Source: an uncultured Geobacteraceae bacterium
Lineage (GTDB): Bacteria; Desulfobacterota; Desulfuromonadia; Geobacterales; Pseudopelobacteraceae
DNA: 12,206 nt
Assembly (NCBI GenBank): GCA_903879825.1
Contig: CAIRND010000256.1
Span: 1 to 12,206, forward strand
Reading direction: 5' to 3'
Part shown: positions 1-5,838 of the stretch, piece by piece
Position numbering within the stretch: position 1 is the first letter of the stretch
Layout of the letters: each line of letters starts with the position of its first letter
Made by a program: the position numbers and the translations under genes
Notes under the pieces: model-generated
Seen by the model: only the letters and a program-made list of their open reading frames with translations
Database searches by the model: none
Told to the model about the DNA's origin: nothing

Positions 1-229
1 ACCTTTACGGAGCGTAGTTTTTACTATAACTATTCCAATTTACATTCAAGCGTTGCCTGTGTTGACTTCATCGTCATCTTGAATGCTACGGGGAATTAGC
101 AAAAGCCGCGCCAGATTGGTAACAGGTTGTTTTTGGGAGGAGTTGCGTGTGTAGTACAGGGGAGCAAAGAGTAGTAACAAGACCGGAGTGGGGAGAATTC
201 CCCCGTAAGCAGCAAGTGGTGTGGCAATT
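1..229. other. Intergenic stretch with no supported gene
   Basis: I see no gene, RNA gene or mobile-element signature here. The short open frames lack a convincing ribosome binding site and their translations resemble no family I know. The base composition looks more AT-rich than the operon on the right. A minor 5-bp hairpin (GGGGA/TCCCC, 190-203) is present but not followed by a T tract. The left edge cuts whatever lies beyond. Confidence 0.6.
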
Positions 230-251
230 GTCGGCACCCGGAAGTGCCGAC
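230..251 (-). terminator. Hairpin just downstream of vapC, possible terminator
   Basis: GTCGGCAC (230-237) and GTGCCGAC (244-251) form a perfect 8-bp stem around a 6-nt loop, extendable by T229-A252. It begins about 29 nt beyond the vapC stop codon, where a terminator for the vapBC transcript would be expected. The bases that follow on the minus strand (AATTGCC) are not a true U tract, so it is either a weak terminator or simply a stable 3' hairpin protecting the mRNA. Confidence 0.35.
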
Positions 252-279
252 AGAGGGAAAGGGATATGAACCAGCACAA

Positions 280-669
280 TCACCACTGTTCTACTTTTAT
301 TTCCTTTATACTTAAAAAATGTTGGTCTCTGGTAACCAATTTCATATGGTGCTGTTTTGCAAGGGCTGCAATCCAGATGTCATTTTCCGGAATCGGATTT
401 CCCTTTGCGCGGAGGAGGTCCTTAATGCGACCATAATGCCTGGCGGTTTCGCCATCACAAACAAGAACACTACTTTTCAAGGCAAAGCTGTCGATGAGTG
501 AAATGTTTGATTTGCTACGGGCAGATTTGTTCGCCCCATAATAAAGTTCGCCAAGAACAACAGATGGCACAAATACCTGTGCAGCAGTGGAAAGTTGATA
601 AAGCACATTTGTGTCATTAGCGAATAGTGCAATAACTATATTGGTATCGAGCAGATAGCTACCATTCAT
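280..669 (-). CDS. vapC: VapC-type PIN-domain toxin ribonuclease
   Basis: A 129-residue PIN-domain protein, predicted to be the toxin of a type II toxin-antitoxin pair that cleaves RNA with Mg2+ or Mn2+. The four acidic active-site residues of the fold are visible: D8 in LLDTN, E41 in LGELYYG, D97 in ENDIWIA and D115 in TRDQHF, so the enzyme looks intact. Length is normal for the family. I chose the ATG at 667-669 because PIN proteins usually begin a few residues before the LLDTN strand; an in-frame GTG at 685-687 would add six residues and cannot be excluded, and neither start has a strong Shine-Dalgarno. The start overlaps the last 11 nt of the antitoxin gene, as is usual when translation is coupled. 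The RNA target cannot be read from sequence. Confidence 0.9.
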   Translation of the reverse strand: MNGSYLLDTNIVIALFANDTNVLYQLSTAAQVFVPSVVLGELYYGANKSARSKSNISLIDSFALKSSVLVCDGETARHYGRIKDLLRAKGNPIPENDIWIAALAKQHHMKLVTRDQHFLSIKEIKVEQW

Positions 670-889
670 GCAAATCAACCCGCTCACAACCTTCTTCCAC
701 CGCCTGCGACATAACGTTCAGATCATCCAAAGGTATGCAGCCAGCAAAGGAAGTTAAAGTTGAGCCGGGAATACCGGCATGAACGGTTTTTTCAAGTGCC
801 CGAGTAAATTGCAACACTTGACACTGCATTGCGGCTGGCAGCCTGTTCAAATGATGCAACAGCTCACTTTTCATTGCCAGAGTAGTCAA
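659..889 (-). CDS. vapB: VapB-like antitoxin (DUF2281-type)
   Basis: A 76-residue protein upstream of and overlapping the PIN toxin gene, expected to bind and neutralise it and to repress their shared promoter. The N-terminal part (about residues 6-32) is a leucine-rich helical segment with the LPxxxQ-x-VLxF pattern I associate with DUF2281. The C-terminal tail (GSTLTSFAGCIPLDDL followed by an acidic EEGCERVDLHEW end) matches the toxin-binding tail of such antitoxins in general shape. The start is probably the TTG at 887-889, because GGAGG lies 6 nt upstream of it; the first ATG (872-874) would be 21 nt from that Shine-Dalgarno and would remove five residues. No classical AbrB or ribbon-helix-helix motif is evident, so how it binds DNA is unclear. 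Confidence 0.8.
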   Translation of the reverse strand: MTTLAMKSELLHHLNRLPAAMQCQVLQFTRALEKTVHAGIPGSTLTSFAGCIPLDDLNVMSQAVEEGCERVDLHEW

Positions 890-903
890 ATTAAACCTCC
901 ATA

Positions 904-947
904 GGCTTTATTAGCCAAATGATACTGGCGATTTACCCAAAAAGCAA
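904..947 (-). promoter_or_regulatory. Probable vapBC promoter with overlapping small inverted repeat
   Basis: On the minus strand TTGCTT (942-947) is separated by 17 nt from TATCAT (919-924), a fair sigma-70 match (3/6 and 5/6). A short inverted repeat, GGCT (904-907) and AGCC (913-916), spans the expected transcription start and could be an operator for autoregulation by VapBC. The remaining bases between the tup genes and vapB (948-1020) hold no recognisable terminator, so read-through from the tup genes is possible. Confidence 0.4.
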
Positions 948-1020
948 GCTGTCCGTATGTAAGAGATTTCACCCATGCAGAGTAAAACGGTTTTGAGTTA
1001 CAACCCGGCTTCTGATTTGA

Positions 1021-1875
1021 TTACAGGCCCAGTGATTCCGGTTTTTTGCCGGCATCAGGAAAAAACAGTGGCGCACCATATTTCTCCACACCGAAGCGGC
1101 CGATAATTTCCTGAGCCTGCTTTGTCACCATAAAGTCGGCAAAAGCCTTGCCGCCCTGAGCATTCACTTTTGGCCACTTGACCGCATTTAACTCGATAAC
1201 ATGATAGACGTTAAGCAGCTTGCCATCGCCCTCCACCAGAATCTCAAGTCCCAACCCTTTTTTAAGAGAGAGATATGTCGCGCGATCCGTCAGCGCATAG
1301 CCTTTTTTTTCGGCTGCGATATTAAGCGTTTGCCCCATGCCGAGACCGGTCTGCTGATACCACTTTTGCCCGTCGGGATTTATGGCAGCACCTTTCCAGA
1401 GACCTTTTTCTTTGGCATGAGTACCGGAATTATCACCACGAGAGGCGAATACGACACCGGACTGAGCAATACGCTTCATCGCTTCGGCAGCGCCGACACC
1501 TTTGATCTTTGCCGGATCAGCAGCAGGTCCGATGATGATAAAGTCGTTGTGCATCACCAGACGACGACTGACGCCGAAACCTTCAGCCATAAATTTCTTT
1601 TCGGCATCGGGTGAGTGTACCAGTAATACATCAGCCTCGCCTTTTTCACCCATCTTCATGGCCTGGCCGGAACCGACGGATATCGTCTTGACCTTAAGAG
1701 CATTGTCCTTCTCGAACAGTGGCACCAGAACATCCAGCAGCCCCGAATCCTGCGTACTGGTGGTGGTGGCCAGGATGACCGTTTTTGATGCTGCCAGGGC
1801 ACTGTTTGCCCAGATGAGGATTGTCAGTGTCGCGGCGAGTGTTGTCAATCGGGCCAGAATTTGTTTTGTGACCAT
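1021..1875 (-). CDS. tupA: TupA-type tungstate ABC transporter substrate-binding protein
   Basis: A 284-residue periplasmic binding protein of the tungstate/molybdate (TupA/WtpA-like) group. Residues 1-28 form a Sec signal peptide with a basic N-terminus, a hydrophobic core and an ALA-A cleavage site. Mature protein begins close to the oxyanion-binding loop TTTST (37-41) followed by QDSG, the hallmark of TupA; a second conserved segment SRGDNSGTH lies at 145-153. By family knowledge it delivers tungstate to a TupB permease and TupC ATPase, but neither gene is adjacent: the next gene downstream is vapB. An AGGAGA Shine-Dalgarno 5 nt before the ATG supports the start. It lies 21 nt behind a paralogue and is presumably co-transcribed with it under the riboswitch-like leader. 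Preference for tungstate over molybdate is inferred from the family, not proven. Confidence 0.88.
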   Translation of the reverse strand: MVTKQILARLTTLAATLTILIWANSALAASKTVILATTTSTQDSGLLDVLVPLFEKDNALKVKTISVGSGQAMKMGEKGEADVLLVHSPDAEKKFMAEGFGVSRRLVMHNDFIIIGPAADPAKIKGVGAAEAMKRIAQSGVVFASRGDNSGTHAKEKGLWKGAAINPDGQKWYQQTGLGMGQTLNIAAEKKGYALTDRATYLSLKKGLGLEILVEGDGKLLNVYHVIELNAVKWPKVNAQGGKAFADFMVTKQAQEIIGRFGVEKYGAPLFFPDAGKKPESLGL

Positions 1876-1896
1876 GAGTGTCTCCTTTAGAATAAC

Positions 1897-2751
1897 CTAC
1901 TGGTTTTGTTGTTTTTTCCATTCTTTTGAGTCGGGGAAAAATAGGGCTGCTCCGAAACGATCTTTACCAAATTCTGCGACGATCTTCTGTCCCTTGGCTG
2001 GTGCGGTAAGCCAGCGAACAAAAGCGGCACCATCCTCATAGTTGACCTGCGGAAATTTTTTGGGATTGACCGGAATCAGCGAAATTCGATTCAACAGGGC
2101 TTCATCACCTTCAACAAGTACTTCCAGTGTGAGTTCTTTTTGTATTGAGAGGTAGGTGGCACGATCAATGAGCGTGTACGCGCCTGAGGTATTGGTAAAT
2201 CGTAGCGTCGGGACATTGCCTTCGTTCCCCTTTTCGTAGATTCGATACCACGCACCGGACGGTTTCAAACCCGCTTTGCCCCACAATTCCATCTCTGCCA
2301 CATGGGTGCCGGATTTGTCACCGCGACTGACAAAGTGGCCTGATTTTTCCGCAATCATTTTCAATGCGGCCGGTGCGGACTTCATTCCCCGGATACCGGC
2401 AGGATCACTGTGGGGGCCGACAAGCACGAAATCATTATACATGAAAGGAATCCGCTCCGTGCCAAAGCCTGCTGCAACAAATTTTTCCTCCAGTGAACGG
2501 GCATGCACCATCACCAGGTCAAAGGCCCCCTTTTCAGCCATCTTAAGTGCTTCACCGGTACCGGCCCCCACATGCCGCACGCGAATGCCGGTTTCCTTTT
2601 CAAAACCGTCCTCCAGAGCCGTAACAATCCCCGCATCAATGGGACCGATAGTGCTGGCCAACAGGATAAAGCCCTTTTCCGCTTGTGCTGTGGCAGCCCA
2701 AAAGCACGTCAGAACCACAAGAGTCAACCAATAACCGGTATGTTGCTTCAT
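1897..2751 (-). CDS. TupA-like oxyanion-binding protein with divergent ligand loop
   Basis: A 284-residue paralogue of the following tupA, also with a signal peptide (residues 1-24, AQA-E cleavage site), the SRGDKSGTH segment at 142-150, a shared ATYLSxxK stretch and the same FF-P-DS type C-terminus. The loop that is TTTST in canonical TupA reads STIGP (33-37) here, followed by IDAG in place of QDSG, so the ligand contacts differ. It may bind the same metal oxyanion with other affinity, bind a different oxyanion, or act as a scavenger or sensor. The start has an excellent AGGAGG 7 nt upstream. It is the first gene after the cofactor-type riboswitch and terminator, which ties it to Mo or W supply. 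No permease or ATPase gene accompanies it. Confidence 0.82.
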   Translation of the reverse strand: MKQHTGYWLTLVVLTCFWAATAQAEKGFILLASTIGPIDAGIVTALEDGFEKETGIRVRHVGAGTGEALKMAEKGAFDLVMVHARSLEEKFVAAGFGTERIPFMYNDFVLVGPHSDPAGIRGMKSAPAALKMIAEKSGHFVSRGDKSGTHVAEMELWGKAGLKPSGAWYRIYEKGNEGNVPTLRFTNTSGAYTLIDRATYLSIQKELTLEVLVEGDEALLNRISLIPVNPKKFPQVNYEDGAAFVRWLTAPAKGQKIVAEFGKDRFGAALFFPDSKEWKKQQNQ

Positions 2752-2779
2752 ACAATTTCCTCCTTTTTGTCATGCACGT

Positions 2780-2813
2780 AACAGAAACGCCCCTTCTCAG
2801 CAGAAAAGGGGCG
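2780..2813 (-). terminator. Rho-independent terminator in the tup leader, with antiterminator
   Basis: On the minus strand CGCCCCTTTTC and GAGAAGGGGCG (stem 2788-2813) form an 11-bp stem with one G-U pair and a TGCT loop, followed by TTTCTGTT (2780-2787). It sits between the riboswitch-like element and the Shine-Dalgarno of the first tup gene, so it would stop transcription before that gene. The 5' arm CCCCTTTTC (2803-2811) is perfectly complementary to GAAAAGGGG at 2852-2860, which lies at the 3' edge of the aptamer. That segment is a ready antiterminator, the arrangement expected of a transcriptional riboswitch. Confidence 0.8.
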
Positions 2814-2859
2814 CGGACGAACCACCGGCGGTGATCCATCAAACACGAATTCCCCTTTT

Positions 2860-2949
2860 CAAAGGAGGGCGGCGCTGTTTCCGGCGACACCCGCAGGTTG
2901 CAGGCCATGAGGATTTTTCCCTGGTAGGCTGATGCAACTCGGAGAGTGG
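2860..2949 (-). promoter_or_regulatory. Moco/Tuco-type (molybdenum or tungsten cofactor) riboswitch aptamer
   Basis: The leader contains, in order on the minus strand, CTCCGAG (2938-2944), GCCTACCAGGGAAA (2916-2929), GCCTGCAACC...GCGGGTG (2888-2905), GCCGGAAACAGC (2874-2885) and CCCTCC (2864-2869). From memory this order of conserved blocks, including the GAAA loop and the final CCTCC, is that of the Moco RNA motif, whose tungsten variant Tuco controls tungsten genes. Expected behaviour is that cofactor binding favours the terminator and shuts off the oxyanion-binding proteins. A CCTGC/GCGGG stem that might be the variable P3 can be drawn, so I cannot decide between the Mo and W subtypes. The helices were paired by eye only. 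Confidence 0.72.
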
Positions 2950-2963
2950 TAAAATGTGGCGGC

Positions 2964-2992
2964 ACTATAGCGGGAACTTCCTTTTCCGGCAA
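2964..2992 (-). promoter_or_regulatory. Sigma-70-like promoter for the riboswitch and tup genes
   Basis: On the minus strand TTGCCG (2987-2992) and TATAGT (2964-2969) are separated by exactly 17 nt, matching the consensus at 4/6 and 5/6 positions. The -10 box overlaps the stop codon of the phosphatase gene. Transcription would start near 2957, about a dozen bases before the first conserved block of the aptamer, so the leader RNA would begin almost at the riboswitch. Confidence 0.65.
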
Positions 2993-3633
2993 GCATGAAA
3001 ATTAGTATTAATTTCCGCCGGAATATTCATCCGACGTACCACCCCGACGTCTCCTTTGTATTCCAGTATATTCAGGCAGCCATAATCCTGCTCAAGGCGA
3101 AACAGATTGGCCAGCGGCATGCCGAGCAGATGGCAGAGAATGACCCGGTTCACCCCGGCGTGGCCGACAATTAGCAGATTTTCGTTTGAATGGTGCACCA
3201 CTTCTTCAAAAACGGGCAGTACCCGTGCAGAAAGATCGAAAAAACTTTCTCCCCGATCCGGGCGATAACCTGCCAGATCAGCCCCTCGACTGTCATAGTG
3301 CTGCGGGAACAGACGGCGCACTTCGCTGACCGGCATACCATCCCAGCTGCCAAGATCGATTTCACTCAACCCCGACAGAACGGTCAGCGATGCTGGAATG
3401 TGGCGACCGATTATCCGCGCTGTCTCTCTTGATCGTATCAGATCACTGCAGTAAATATGCCTGAACGGAATGTGCGAAAGCTGCCGGCACCACCATTCGG
3501 CCTGAGCCCGGCCCGTTTCGTTAAGAGGGTCATCACTCCGGCCGATGAATCGACGGATCGAATCACAACGTGAATCGCCGTGGCGCAAAAGGTAGACTGT
3601 GCATCCCTCCCTGTTTCGTTCTGGACGGCTCAT
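2965..3633 (-). CDS. Histidine phosphatase (phosphoglycerate mutase/CobC-like)
   Basis: A 222-residue member of the histidine phosphatase superfamily. The catalytic LLRHG motif is at 15-19 (nucleophile H18), the SDLIRSRETA segment at 63-72, the acid E91 in LSEIDLG, and the second histidine H158 in VGHAGVNR. The GESFFDLSARV stretch near 128-138 is reminiscent of CobC alpha-ribazole phosphatases, but no cobalamin genes are nearby. I start it at the ATG 3631-3633, which overlaps the upstream stop codon as ATGA; a longer frame to 3693 lies inside the upstream gene and lacks family-like sequence. As the last gene of the cluster it may remove phosphate from a nucleotide or pterin intermediate. The substrate is unknown. 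Its 3' end carries the promoter of the tup genes. Confidence 0.85.
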   Translation of the reverse strand: MSRPERNREGCTVYLLRHGDSRCDSIRRFIGRSDDPLNETGRAQAEWWCRQLSHIPFRHIYCSDLIRSRETARIIGRHIPASLTVLSGLSEIDLGSWDGMPVSEVRRLFPQHYDSRGADLAGYRPDRGESFFDLSARVLPVFEEVVHHSNENLLIVGHAGVNRVILCHLLGMPLANLFRLEQDYGCLNILEYKGDVGVVRRMNIPAEINTNFHACRKRKFPL

Positions 3634-4781
3634 GACTGAGTATCTGGAACGACACCATCCGTAAAATTCGCAAAAATTGCATCCAAAGCGCATCCCGCAT
3701 AGGTTTCCACGCGCCGCTGTATCGTCCGGGCACTTTCAAGCCTCCGCAGAATTGAGGCAACAACCAGCGGATCATGAGTATATCGTTCCAAAGGCCGACT
3801 GAAACGGGATTCAAGCGACATAACCCGTGATCCATCAACAAGTTTATCCGCAAGATAGAGCAGATCAGCGCCATCGACACCATCATCCAGGTGTGGGGGA
3901 AGATCCGTATGAACGGCAACCAGATCGGCAACAACGCCGTACCCCATCTGTTCCAGCAGAGCGGCACCGGCCGCAGCATGGTCACGCTCACCCTTGGCCA
4001 GATCGTGTAGCAAAGCAGCCGCCTCGATCAATGACAGATCCAGATGACACCCGTTTTTGTTCAACATTCCGGCAAGGTGAAGCGCCACACGGGCAACGGT
4101 ATGGGAGTGTTCCACTATCGGGCTGTCAGCCTCAAACTTCATGTCCAGAAGCTGCAGACAGACCTGCCGCGAGGGGATAGCTCCCCGTAGCACCAGAGAG
4201 TGCAGGCGCTCGTAATCTTCCGGGGTATCCATATCCAGCAGGACACCTTCATCGCCGCATTCGAGCGTTGCCGAATCATCTTCATACTGCATCAGGAGCG
4301 TCTTCAGACCTCCGCTGCCATCAAAGGAAATTATAGCAGTGCGATACGAACAAGATAGTAGCGGCGGATGTCCCCGCGTGCCGCGAAAGGCAGGATACAA
4401 AATACCTGTTGAACCGCCCTGATAGGTGCGAAGCAGGAGTTCAACCGTCTGCCGGCGCACCAGCGGGATATCTACCGGCAGCAGAAAAAAAGCGCCCCTC
4501 TCATCTTCGAGACTTTCGGCAGCCGCAACCACTGATGAAAACATACCGTCCTGATAGCGCTCGTTTAGCACCGGTCGAACATCCATACGCTCCAGCAGCG
4601 GCAGCAGTTCACCGGCACGGTGGCCGACAACAACCCGGATATCACTGATACCAGCCGCACGGAACAGCTCGATTGCACGTTCCAGAACCGTTGTCCCCCC
4701 AAACGACAGGAGCGGCTTAAACGTTCCCATGCGTGAAGAATAGCCGGCAGCAAGGATTATGGCCGTAACAGAGGCGCTCAT
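3630..4781 (-). CDS. MobA/MocA-like nucleotidyltransferase fused to an HD domain (DVU_1551-like)
   Basis: A 383-residue two-domain protein. Residues 1-195 are an NTP transferase of the MobA/MocA type, with the nucleotide-binding signature LAAGYSSRMGTFK (10-22), DGMFSS (78-83), the metal-binding LPVDIPL (D104) and DMDTPEDY (183-190). Residues about 205-350 are an HD phosphohydrolase domain, with H227, H259-D260 in LLHDLAKG, and further H268 and H291. MocA adds CMP to molybdopterin for xanthine dehydrogenase-family enzymes; the adjacent XdhC gene supports that type of substrate. The HD half could hydrolyse a nucleotide or phosphate product, giving a make-and-break enzyme. I recall the fusion as the NCBI family DVU_1551. 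It starts 1 nt after the xdhC stop with little Shine-Dalgarno, suggesting coupled translation. The nucleotide used is not determined. Confidence 0.85.
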   Translation of the reverse strand: MSASVTAIILAAGYSSRMGTFKPLLSFGGTTVLERAIELFRAAGISDIRVVVGHRAGELLPLLERMDVRPVLNERYQDGMFSSVVAAAESLEDERGAFFLLPVDIPLVRRQTVELLLRTYQGGSTGILYPAFRGTRGHPPLLSCSYRTAIISFDGSGGLKTLLMQYEDDSATLECGDEGVLLDMDTPEDYERLHSLVLRGAIPSRQVCLQLLDMKFEADSPIVEHSHTVARVALHLAGMLNKNGCHLDLSLIEAAALLHDLAKGERDHAAAGAALLEQMGYGVVADLVAVHTDLPPHLDDGVDGADLLYLADKLVDGSRVMSLESRFSRPLERYTHDPLVVASILRRLESARTIQRRVETYAGCALDAIFANFTDGVVPDTQS

Positions 4782-4782
4782 A

Positions 4783-5838
4783 TCACACGATGGCCTGCGC
4801 CCGGGTCCGGATCAACTCTGCAATGATACTGACCGCAATCTCGCCCGTTGTCGCCGCCTTGATGTCCAGACCAATCGGGCAATGCACCCTCGTAAGGTCT
4901 GCGGATGAAAAACCTTCCTGCTGGAGAACCTTGAACAATTCCTCCCGCTTGCGATGGCTCCCCATCATGCCGATGTAGCCCGCCCCGGTGCACAGAGCCT
5001 GGGCAAGCACCGTCTTGTCATGCTGATGTCCACGCGTGACAATCACCACATAGCTGTCACCGTTCATTTCCATTCCGGCAAAGCACTCTTCAAAAGAATC
5101 CAGCACCTTGATCGAATCGGCCGTAGGAAATCTCTTACCATTGGCGTATTCACTCCGGTCATCGAGTACGACCGTCTGAAAATCGACACTTTCGGCCAGC
5201 AGAGCCACCTGTTGTGAAACATGACCTGCACCGAAAATAAAAACGGTGCTGGGAACAAAGCAGCGTTCGATGACAAACTGATTTTCTTCGATGATCTCCA
5301 CAACCGGATACGTTGATCGCCGGGCCTTTTCAATCAACAGGTCGAGCCATTGGTGCGGGTACGAAAAGTCACCGGTGACTGAGCCGTCCTCCAGAACCAG
5401 ACAGCGGGTGGTCCGCTGTTTCTCCGCTCCGACCGGGCCGAGCGCGGCGATCAGGTAACATTTTTCACCGACCTCCAGAGCACCACGCAGCTTACAAAAC
5501 ATTTCAATATTCAGTGGTGATGCGGGAATATAATCCACCAGCAGTTTCACATTTCCGCCGCAGATCATCTGCATGCTGGCGGCATCTGCTCCGGAAAGAT
5601 CAAAGGACAACATCTCGGCGCCACCGGACGCGAAAACCCTGGCACCCCTTTTTTGTGCAGCGGCCTCCAGCACCCCGCCCCCCACGGTGCCGACAGTGGT
5701 TCCATCGGAGCAAACCACCATCTTGGCGCCAGCCAGACAGGGGGCCGATCCCGATTTACTGAGCACCGTTACCAAAGCAAGATTTTTCCCCTCGTTCTGC
5801 AGGCCGCATACGGTCTGCGCCAGCCAGCTCATCAGCAT
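4783..5838 (-). CDS. xdhC: XdhC/CoxI-family molybdenum hydroxylase maturation factor
   Basis: A 351-residue XdhC-family protein. The N-terminal XdhC/CoxI domain shows SGSAPC (29-34), GTVGGGVLE (50-58) and MICGG (91-95). The C-terminal Rossmann domain shows VFIFGAGHVSQQ (199-210), RGHQHD (269-274) and GYIGMMGSHRK (287-297). In Rhodobacter, XdhC binds molybdenum cofactor, promotes its sulfuration and hands it to xanthine dehydrogenase, so this gene is the clearest sign that the cluster serves a molybdenum (or tungsten) hydroxylase. The residue after SGSAP is usually arginine in the homologues I remember; here it is cysteine. The start has GGAGG 7 nt upstream and overlaps the ligase gene by 7 nt; a second ATG two codons later is the alternative. 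Confidence 0.9.
   Translation of the reverse strand: MLMSWLAQTVCGLQNEGKNLALVTVLSKSGSAPCLAGAKMVVCSDGTTVGTVGGGVLEAAAQKRGARVFASGGAEMLSFDLSGADAASMQMICGGNVKLLVDYIPASPLNIEMFCKLRGALEVGEKCYLIAALGPVGAEKQRTTRCLVLEDGSVTGDFSYPHQWLDLLIEKARRSTYPVVEIIEENQFVIERCFVPSTVFIFGAGHVSQQVALLAESVDFQTVVLDDRSEYANGKRFPTADSIKVLDSFEECFAGMEMNGDSYVVIVTRGHQHDKTVLAQALCTGAGYIGMMGSHRKREELFKVLQQEGFSSADLTRVHCPIGLDIKAATTGEIAVSIIAELIRTRAQAIV

Noticed and set aside
46..436. Short open frames on both strands at the left end
   Set aside because: Low-complexity translations, mutual overlap, overlap with vapC and no ribosome binding site.
2636..2992. 118-codon minus-strand frame across the riboswitch region
   Set aside because: It runs through the aptamer, terminator and the signal-peptide end of the first tup gene in another frame, and its product has no recognisable features.
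3634..3693. Longer N-terminus for the histidine phosphatase
   Set aside because: The extra 20 residues lie within the upstream gene and do not resemble the family; the ATGA overlap start at 3633 is the normal coupled arrangement.
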